Assembly: GCA_947044405.1 (NCBI GenBank)
Contig: CAMRHE010000156.1
Span: 2,977,001-3,041,000 of the forward strand
Length of the DNA stretch: 64,000 nt
Source: Leptodactylus fallax
Lineage: Eukaryota > Chordata > Amphibia > Anura > Leptodactylidae
Reading direction: 5' to 3'
In this document: piece by piece, positions 55,256-64,000 of the stretch
How the letters are laid out: each line of letters starts with the position of its first letter
How positions within the stretch are numbered: the first letter of the stretch is position 1
Notes under the pieces: model-generated
Database searches by the model: none
What the model saw: the letters and a program-made list of their open reading frames with translations, nothing else
Told to the model about the DNA's origin: nothing
Position numbers and translations under genes: made by a program

Positions 55256-56474
55256 CAGGGGCGGACATGTCACATGTGCAGCTTGATCAGCTGCACAGGG
55301 GACCATGGAGGGAAGGGGGCCCACTCAGCTGGACAGTAAAGATGATACATGAAGCAGGGGGTTCTATCTGATCTATCCGATGGCCTCCGATCTACCTTTA
55401 GAGCGGAGGCCACCAGGCAGCACTGAGAGTATTTGGTGATGGAACCTCACAAGATTCGTTGCACAAGTTTCACACGTGCAAGTCCGAAACAAAACTGCTA
55501 TTATACTATGTTAAACATAAAAACCAGAGTTACTCACCTTCCCTGGGAACCAGCAATGATCCTCGGGCCTCTTCTGGTTTTAGAGATATCACGAATGACG
55601 TCAGAGACCACTGAGGCCCAATCACATCGGTGTCATGATTCAAAATGATGGCGATGTAACCGACGCCTAATCACAGGCCTCAGCGATCTCTGGCGTCATT
55701 CATGACGTCTCTAAGACCAGAAGACGCCGGAGCCCAGGAGAGGTGAGTAACACTGTTTATTATGTTTAATCACCTCCCCTGAGCCTCCGCTCATTATACT
55801 CTGGGGTCTGAAGAAACCTCAGAGTATAATAATGATTTGTGGATGGCAAACCCCCAAAATCTCAGGTTCTTCTGACCCTAAAATGTTTGGAAAATTTGTA
55901 AAGAAAACCATATGGGCCTATATAGGGCATTATAGTGTGTGGAGGGGCTAATGTGAGACATTATATTGCATTGGGGCCACTGTGGAACACTATAGTGAGT
56001 GGAGTGCCTACTGTGAGACATTATACTATGTGGAGGGGCCACTATAGGGTATTATTGTGTGTGGAGGATCCACTTTGTAACATTAACCTGTGTGAAGGGG
56101 CTACTGTGAGACATTATATTGCATGGGGGCCACTGTGGAACATTATAGTAAGTGGAGTGCCTACTGTGAGACTTTATAGTGCGTGGAGGGGCCACTATAG
56201 GGCATTATTGTGTGTGGAGGGACTACTATGAGATATTATACTGTTTGGGGGCCACTATGTGACATAATACTGTGTGGAGGGGCCACTGTAGGACATTGTA
56301 CTGTGTGAGGGGGCTACTGTGAGACATTATACTGTATGGGGGCCACTGTGTGACATTATACTGTGTGGAAGGCCTACTATAAGACATTATACTGAGTGAC
56401 GGGGCCACAATAGGGTGTTATTGTGTGTGGAGGGGCTATTGTTTGACATTATAGTGTGTGCACAGGGACCCCTG
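55256..56474. mobile_element. hAT-like non-autonomous element carrying minisatellite array 3
   Basis: The ends are CAGGGGCGGACATG on the left and the complement CAGGGGTCCCTGTG on the right. The flanks ACCTGAAA and ACCTTAAA fit an 8-bp duplication with one mismatch. Inside are an inverted segment (55540-55760), the GGGGTCTGAA...GAGTATAATAAT motif common to the other carriers, and the minisatellite at 55915-56465. Confidence 0.78.
55915..56465. repeat. ~31-bp minisatellite array 3
   Basis: About 17 degenerate units such as GGGGCCACTGTGTGACATTA followed by TACTGTGTGGA. This is the same family and orientation as array 1 but with ACATTA in place of GCATAA in most units. Confidence 0.85.
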
Positions 56475-57292
56475 ACCTTAAACTAACAGCTGATACATAT
56501 ACAGTAGGTTCTGTGAAGTCACTGGCTTCAGCACTGAGCAGTTTCAGTCTCTGAGCAGAAATGCTCCCTGTTTAATGACCTTGTAGCAAACTGATTGCTT
56601 TCAAAGCTAGATAATGGTTAAACCCAAACAATCTGCAAGATTTACAGCTAAGCTCTTTAACTGAGAGTCAAAATTAAAATGCACTGCATCCTTGACTATG
56701 GCTTATCCTAGCACAAAATATGCAGAACATATCTACCTTCAAAACGTAGCTGTATGACGCAAATTAAAAGCTTGAGTGTTCTGGCACATGCGGACAATCC
56801 ATAGCTATATACTGTATCAAATAGTATATCATTGTGATTTAGAGTAAAGCTGAGTGACAGAAAATGTTTTAAACCAAATCTTCCTACTGGTTCACATTTC
56901 ATTGTATGTGATCAATATTGTAGAGCCAGTAAATCTAATCCATCTGAACAATTCATTCAGGCAATAATAACTTTGTTCATAGATATCAATAAAAACAACC
57001 CAACAAGTTACGCAGCAGTTACAAATGGCAAATAGAGGCAACTATTGAATCAGCTCCACACTTTGTATGTATATACAGTAGGTGATATGTTATATGATGC
57101 ATGGTGCAACGCTAAACAGAAGGTAAAATACCATAGGTATGAAAAGAGAAGAATGGAGATTATCCAGCACCACGGAGACTGCAGAATCACAAGTAACAAA
57201 TCTCTCAGTTGGTTACCTAAAGTACTTTTCATTACAAGCTTATATAGAATCTAAAGCAAACTTTAGGTAGAGAGCGATAGATAGCAGATATA
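56475..57292. other. Intron or flanking sequence, nothing recognised
   Basis: No feature was identified between the hAT-like element and the following Tc1 copy. Confidence 0.5.
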
Positions 57293-58227
<935 letters not shown>

Positions 58228-59186
58228 TAGAAGACTGGCGCAGAAAAGACATTCCTTTGTCCAAAAGGCCATCTCTAATCTAAACCAGATTTTTTTTCAA
58301 TGTTTTCTCAATGCCATTATATACTATAAATAATGTCTCATTTCATCCTCTAGAAAACAAATTGTAACAGCAATTTCAAAGAGATTTCATTATACATGAC
58401 ACATGAAGACATTAGTTCTTTATATTTTACATCTGAATATTTTAAAAAGGTTCTATCTACATGCATATCAATGTACAATATTCACAGGCATTCCCATGTG
58501 CCTACAGTCAGCATTCTACAGGAGAAGACCTTGGCATTCAAACAAGCAAGGTTTAGTGCCAGAGTCGCACATAATTAGAAAGTCTGTGTTGTACCCGTTC
58601 TACATTAACACTTCATTATTCACTTTTTCTCTTACAAAAAGTTGTATATGTGCCTCACCAGCACACGCTCTAGAGGGTCACATCTTAAGAACAGTTTCAA
58701 TCTCCATTTCAACCTCTGCAGCAGGTTCTATCTCAAAGTAATAGGTACATGAGATAAGGATAATTTATTTTGGTTGATTTTGGATTTATTGAATTGTGCC
58801 ATTGTAAATTAAGATTTTAGATATGTAGATTATTAAACATATGTAGACTATTAATTGTAGTCAGTATTATACTATCTGGCTGGGATTCAGGGAAAACTGA
58901 GAATTGTTTGAGCCCCTGTACATTAAGGGAAATCTGCCCCTTACCACTCATGATACAGTTTTGTTTTCTTAAATTATTTTACTTTATTTATAATCATTGT
59001 ACATAGTGTGAAGGGAAACAGATAACTTGTGTGACAGAAAAAACAAATCTCTGACCCTATAAACATCAGAGCTACAAGGATTGTATATATACAACTACAG
59101 AATCCCTTTCTGTTATAATTGTGCTAAAAAAGAAACATTGGTGGTAAGAATCAGCTTATATGTGGTGACTTGATGGTTTGGCCCTT
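58228..59186. other. Intron or flanking sequence, nothing recognised
   Basis: AT-rich sequence with no supported feature. Confidence 0.5.
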
Positions 59187-59614
59187 AAAGGGACACTAAA
59201 TCATGAAAACTAAGAAAAAAACCCAAAATGATACATGATATAGTTCATCTTTAGGTCTGTCTGTAGGATTAACTGCTAAACTGCTACTCTGAGCAGCTTT
59301 GCAGAAACCATGCAGACATTCAGTGTGCATACTGCTTCCAGCCTCTATGCAGTGTCACTACCAGCTGGAGACCGGCTAAAAGAACTAGTATGACTTCAAA
59401 GGAAGTTTGGCAAAGGGCTGGGCTTAGCTCCCATTCAGTGTAATGCTGTAATGGAGTGTCACTGAGTGCAATGGAAAAAACGCAGTTCCAGGGCATGAAT
59501 TACATGTATGTTTGCTTTTTATTTACTTTGTACAAATCACCCAGTTTTCCCAGAAAATTGAAAGGCAAAACTATGTAGCTATGCCATACCTTACATGGAG
59601 GTTTATATAGGTAT
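59187..59614. repeat. Possible T2-like repeat beginning TTAAAGGGAC
   Basis: CCTTAAAGGGACACTAAATC at 59185 has the T2-type start and is followed by moderately GC-rich sequence. No matching right arm was confirmed. Confidence 0.35.
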
Positions 59615-60985
59615 ATTTTGATTATTATTATTTATTTATTTATATAGCACCATTAATTCCATGGTGCTGTACATTTGAGGATTTACATACGGTACACAAA
59701 ATATACAAAACAGATAATACTAACAGTGACCAACTGGCACAGTGGGATACAGGGCCCTGCCCGCAAGGGCTTACAATCTATGATGGAAGAGGGATAGAGA
59801 CAGAAGGCGAGGGGAGAGGCTGTACAGAAGGTGGTGTGGTGACAGTAGCGTTATTGGAGGTTGTAGGACTTTCTGAATACGTGAGTCTTCAGGGCCTTCT
59901 TGAAGCTTGTGACTGTGGGGGACAGTCTTGGAGACGGTTGTGTGAAGAGCGGATAAAAGCAGAGCGGAGTAGGAGGTCTTTGGAGGATCGGAGGTTATGT
60001 GCGGGCAGGTAGCGGGAGATTAGGTCGGAGATATATGGAGGGGACAGGTTGTGGATGGCTTTGAATGTCAGCATTAGCATTTTGAACTCTATTCACTGGG
60101 CAATGGGTAGCCAGTGAAGGGATTGGCAGAGGAGAGCGGCCAATGAAGAACGGGGGGAGAGGTGTATTAGGTGAGCAGCACAGTTTAAGGTGGACTGAAG
60201 GGGGGGCGAGAGTATTCGCTGGGAGGCCATGGAGAAGGGTGTTACAGTAATCTAAGCGGGAGACTATGAGGGCATGGACTAGCATCTTTGCAGTTTCAAG
60301 GGTGAGGAAGGAGCGGATACGATGGATGTTCTTGAGTTGGAGGTGGCAGGAGGTGTTGAGGGTTTGGATGTGCGACTTGAAGAATAGGGCAGAGTCCAAG
60401 GTTATTCCAAGGCAACGGACCCGTGGGACTGGGGTAAGTGTGGTTCCATTAACTTTGATAGATGGGTCAGGTAGAGGGGCTGTGCGAGGTGGGGCGAAGA
60501 TGATGAACTCAGTTTTCTCCGTGTTGAGTTTGAGAAAGCAGAAGGAGAGAAAGGAGGCTACAGCTGCTAGACACTCTGAGGCTTTGGATAACAGAGAGGT
60601 AATGTCTGGTCCAGAGAGATATATCAGAGTGTCATCAGCATAGCAATGGTATTGAAAACCATGAGATTCTATGAGTTAGCCAAAGCCGAGGGTATAGATG
60701 GAGAACAAGAGGGGTCCTAGGACCGAGCCTTGGGGGACACTTACAGAAAGAGGGCATGGCGAGGAGGTGGAGTGTGAGTGGAAGACGCTGAATGTGCGGT
60801 TGGTGAGGTATGTGGAGATCCAAGAAAGGTCCAGGTCAGTGATTCCAAGGGATGAGAGCATTCCTAAGAAGAGGGAATGGTCGACTGTGTCAAAGGTAGA
60901 GGAGCGGTCAAGGAGGAGGAGGACAGAGTAGTGACGCTTGGCTTTGGCAATTAGTAGGTCGTTTGTGACTTTCTGAAACACTACA
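59615..60985 (-). mobile_element. L2/CR1-type LINE, RT and 3' end, degenerate
   Basis: Read on the minus strand from 60985, the reverse transcriptase begins LLDRSSTFDTVDHSLFLGML, continues WISTYLTNRTFSVFHSHSTS and VPQGSVLGPLLFSIY, and reaches a YADD-like site around 60640. After a frame change come LDSALFFKSHIQTLNTSCHL, HALIVSRLDYCNTLLHGLP and, in another frame, AIHNLSPPYISDLISRY. The 3' untranslated part contains CTTGCGGGCAGGGCCCTG and ends GCTATATAAATAAATAATAA at about 59620. Several shifts and stops make it dead. It is related to the fragments at 2848-4757 but is 5'-longer. Confidence 0.88.
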
Positions 60986-61014
60986 GCACTAATTGGTATG
61001 TTACCCAGTTTTCC

Positions 61015-61270
61015 AGTTAGATTTTGAACTAATCCTATCTTCCTGTAGCCTTTAGAAAGCTATTGTAGGCATACCTTTCTTTTACTGAATCTTGCCGGCT
61101 TTTTCCATAAAAAGCCCATTTCTTGTTATGCAAATTAGCTTCACGGAGCACAGGGGAAGTTCCCCCTGTGCTCCAAGCACACCCGCGTCATCGTTCTCTC
61201 CCTGCATCGCTGCCCCCTTCTTCCCTGCTGTTCACGCCTTCTCCTCCTATTCTGTGCTTCTTCCTCCCGT
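61015..61270 (+). repeat. T2-like repeat copy, related to 41100-41386
   Basis: CCTTTAGAAAGCTATTGTAG, TTGTTATGCAAATTAGCTTC and the hairpin GGAGCACAGGGGAAG...CCCTGTGCTCC recur in the same order as on the minus strand of 41100-41386. Confidence 0.65.
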
Positions 61271-61532
61271 CAGCACAAATTCTTGCGCATGCAAGTTTTT
61301 GTAATGGCCGTTTTAATAATAACAACAGTGAATGAGTTAATTCACATGTCCGTTTTTTGGCGGGCCATTTCTCATGGCCATCCAAAAAACAGGCTCTATC
61401 TTTGTCCGTTTTGACGGATAATTAGACCCAAAAGAAATCAATGGATCTGTCTTTAAGGAATGTAAAACAGATTGATGTCTGAGGTACATTTGCTAAAAAC
61501 AGATCAGTGGCTTGGGTAAAAAAGAAAGACCA

Positions 61533-61569
61533 AGCTCCAGTGGTACAATCGGTCAGCGCGTGGTACTTA
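61533..61569 (+). pseudogene. tRNA-Ile(UAU) 5' half retropseudogene with 16-bp TSDs
   Basis: GCTCCAGTGGTACAATCGGT followed by CAGCGCGTGGTACTTA corresponds to positions 1 to about 35 of tRNA-Ile(UAU), recalled from vertebrate sequences. It covers the acceptor 5' strand, the D arm with GGT and AGCGCG, the anticodon 5' stem and the start of the UAU loop. It stops inside the anticodon loop. Perfect 16-bp duplications TAAAAAAGAAAGACCA flank it (61517-61532 and 61570-61585). There is no CCA, no 3' half and no poly(A) tail. Four substitutions relative to the remembered tRNA suggest moderate age. It is not a functional tRNA gene. Confidence 0.85.
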
Positions 61570-61585
61570 TAAAAAAGAAAGACCA

Positions 61586-62105
61586 TTGAAATGTATCTTT
61601 TTCTTTTTTTTTTTATGGCCTATTAAAAATAAATGCAAAATGGATGACACTTAGCTGTCAAAACAGAACAGATGCAAAACGATGGTCAAAAATGGATCTT
61701 CACTGCCTTTTTTAACAGATGTTAGATCCTTTAAAAACAGCACTGTAGAGTGAATAAGGCCTTAGTGGAGTTCAGCTGGCTGGAGTCACTACTGCTGGAA
61801 CCGTTACTGCTGCTGGTTCTATTGGTAATACTCCTGGCACAGTTATTGCTGGTACTATTGGTATTATTGTTGGCAGTGTTACCGCATCTATTTCATATGG
61901 TCAGTTCCTTGAGGCATTCAATCCAACATAATGGCCACACACTGTATACACAAAAATTATGCAGCCTAAACTCCACCCCCTCCTTCAAAACTTCATGGCT
62001 TATGTGCACTAATTTTTTGAGAATTTTATATATTTTCATAATTTTGGTTTATACTCTGTCCACTTAGCATAATAATATACTTACACTTGCCAATTTTGTA
62101 AGGAT
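61586..62105. repeat. Sequence with a degenerate GCTGGTACTATT-like repeat at 61780-61885
   Basis: Short imperfect repeats (ACTGCTGGAACCGTTACTGC, then GTTATTGCTGGTACTATTGG) give open frames rich in Leu/Val or Gly/Thr. No family is recognised and no gene is called. Confidence 0.4.
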
Positions 62106-62640
62106 TTCCTTTGCAGCAGTCACCTCATTTACATCACAGACAAAGCAGACAGGATTATACCAGAAGATAACACCTCTATAGATAACACCACTGATCCATC
62201 ATTACATCTACTAAGGGCAATAGATGATATCATATCATGTTATCTATTCTTCCTCCCTGCACAGAGCATGTCTAGAAAACTCTTTCATAGACCTCAATGA
62301 GTCGGCTTCTTTGTATTACTGCATTAAGTCTACAATGACACGGTTTAAATAGGGTGTGTCGTAGATCCAGTAGGTGGAGCTGCTTGGCTCCAGGAGTGTT
62401 AGTAGTGTGGCACATTATTTTACCCACTCCATTCTAGCATCTACCATATTTCTGCCTATGGGCATGAGACTGCTGTTAAGCATATCACTAAATGCTGCTA
62501 ACACAGCAAAGGAGAAGCTCAGGCAAGATGGCAGCTCTCGTAATCATGTATAGAAAACATAATTTAAAAAAATGACTGAGAAAATAAAAAAATGATTAGA
62601 AAAAAGTGATTGTTTGCACTATATGGTTTTGATAAATACA
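62106..62640. repeat. Interspersed repeat shared with 13740-14190
   Basis: TTTGCAGCAGTCACCTCATT, CACAGAGCATGTCTAGAAAA and GAGAAGCTCAGGCAAGATGG appear in the same order as in the first copy. An extra segment at about 62310-62445 is absent from the 13-kb copy. Confidence 0.7.
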
Positions 62641-62944
62641 TTTAAAACATTGGTGATACATTCCTTGCAAGAGCTATACAGTATACAGTAGTTTTACACA
62701 GTAGTACTCTAAAATTTACTACTAATCTACTCTAAAATTTTAGATAAATGTTCTTTGCTCGTCTTTCTCCATATTCTGCATCTAGTCAAAAGTCAAAACG
62801 TGCCAACTTTTTTCAATGAACACAAAGGCATGGCAAAATGCAACAGATTTTAGGCCACATTTTACCTTTCACCTATGACCTGTGGCTGACTATAAGTGCT
62901 GCTGGATAAAATGTAACATAATTGCAACACAATTTAATGCAAAT

Positions 62945-63197
62945 GCCCCACATAGCGGGCGGCAGCAAAAGAGCGCTGCGGGAAAAAGCGTGGCAGAAAT
63001 GCATTGCGGTTTTTCCCGCAGCACTTTTGACAGAAAGTCCTTTGCGTTTTCCTCTGCTGACCTTCTGTTTCAATTATACCTATACGGAAACCACCAGGTA
63101 TAATTGACATGCTGAGGTTTTGGAAGTCGCAGTATTTCTCCTGTGGGTATTTTTTTGCAATGTGTGGATGGTATTCACGGGTCAAACTGCGGCGTTA
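62945..63197. mobile_element. Palindromic MITE, 'GGCCCCACGT' family
   Basis: CCCCACATAGCGGGCGGCAG at the left, arms GAGCGCTGCGGGAAAAAGCG with TTTTTCCCGCAGCACTTTTG, the TATACCTATACGGAAACCAC motif, and the family TGCAATGTGTGGATGG near the right end. Confidence 0.78.
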
Positions 63198-64000
63198 GCT
63201 ATAATAATGTACAAAATCTGTCAATTCTGTTTTTCTGTTTTTTTTTTTTTTTTTTTTATTTTAAATTTACATTTTACATTTTAAAAGTATTCATGTACTT
63301 TATTTAGCTGCTGGACAAACTCCTCAGCACGTGTGTTTTCAGTGAGAAAAGGGCAATAATCATTTTTCCGACTCAACTGGCAGGAACCTATTGCTAGCAG
63401 CAACAAAGGATTGAGCACACTGAAATTCAATATGCCCAATAATTCTTTAAATCAACACCTTCCAATGGAGAATGTTGGGACCATCCCTCAGACATCAGAA
63501 AGTCCCACTGAAATTGGCAGGTTTCATCTATGTGCATAGACATCTTTAGTGATAATGTCAAACCACCAAAACAAACCTTACTTTTCTCAGGTCCTAGAAT
63601 GTAGACAACTTTGATTTGTTTTATTCATTACATTTCCATGTAATTTCTATTTTTTGTCCATCCAAAAAATAAGGATACCAGACGGACAGCAACAAATACG
63701 TTTTTTTTTTTTTTTACATTGAGGTCTATGGAAGGTGAATACAAACACATAAACAACAGATAGTAATCTGTTTGTGTCCGTTTTGCAATCCATTTTTCCC
63801 TCTGTGCATGTATAGAATGAAGAAGGGGAAAAAAACAAATTTGTCAAAAACGGACACAAACGGTCAGTTTTTTTGATGGACACCCATTAACTAATCTGTC
63901 TAAAATGACGGATTCAGATATCCGCCGTATAACCATTTGGAATACTTTTTGGACCAATCCATTTTTTTAAAAAACGGTTTGGCAGCAGATGGATACCAGG
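63198..64000. other. Sequence to the window edge, with T-runs and possible MITE end
   Basis: Long T-runs lie at 63238-63258 and 63702-63715. TTTTTTGTCCATCCAAAAAA near 63650 and GTCCGTTTTGCAATCC near 63776 recall the GTCCGTTTT-type repeats at 34681 and 61340, but no complete element can be bounded. Confidence 0.4.

Noticed and set aside
55915..56465. Regularly spaced repeats that could suggest a CRISPR array
   Set aside because: The units are contiguous and degenerate with no unique spacers, and the genome is eukaryotic.
60266..60643. A 125-codon plus-strand frame rich in Arg and Val
   Set aside because: It is antisense to the LINE reverse-transcriptase region, whose motifs are clear on the minus strand.
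61750..62067. A leucine-rich 105-codon frame resembling a signal or membrane segment
   Set aside because: Hydrophobicity comes from the CTGGTACTATT-type repeat. There is no conserved domain, and neighbouring frames are equally open.

Overview
The window is vertebrate nuclear DNA and almost certainly comes from an anuran amphibian. It is AT-rich and intron-dominated. Its repeats are frog-type: Tc1/mariner copies, TTAA-flanked MITEs of the T2 type, hAT-like non-autonomous elements, L2/CR1-type LINEs and a DIRS-order retrotransposon. No bacterial, viral or organellar gene organisation is present. The species assignment is inference.

Only one host gene is visible: the start of the motor domain of an unconventional myosin, best matched to MYO10 (myosin X), on the minus strand. 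Seven coding pieces can be placed to the base with consistent splice phases: 51445-51603, 13156-13343, 5186-5320 (P-loop), 2458-2582 (switch I), a 14-nt microexon at 2161-2174, and 1984-2068. The start codon lies upstream (beyond 51603 or outside the window), and the rest of the motor, neck and tail lie off the left edge. The intron before the microexon has a perfect U12-type 5' splice site. A 38-kb intron (13344-51444) holds most of the mobile DNA.

The richest accessory region is 20166-26696, a Ngaro-type DIRS-order retrotransposon on the plus strand, antisense to MYO10. Gag with CCCH and CCHC fingers, reverse transcriptase-RNase H and tyrosine recombinase are each followed by an overlapping next frame, and the last is an SGNH/GDSL hydrolase. 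The element is bounded by split direct repeats (A1 ... B1-A2-B2). The repeat copies are almost identical, and its three frameshifts all sit in G homopolymers, so it may be young and perhaps intact in reality. It is flanked on both sides by homopolymer-rich sequence that looks like poor assembly.

Elsewhere there are seven recognisable Tc1/mariner copies. One has a full-length transposase frame with two stops; another keeps only an open catalytic domain. There are four L2/CR1 LINE remnants and three hAT-type carriers of the same ~31-bp minisatellite. At least twelve copies of one palindromic MITE family occur, along with a near-perfect 418-bp palindrome. At 61533-61569 there is a 5' half of tRNA-Ile(UAU) between perfect 16-bp target-site duplications.

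No promoter, CpG-island start, rRNA gene, CRISPR array or intact cellular tRNA gene was seen. Every boundary was read by eye without alignment software.
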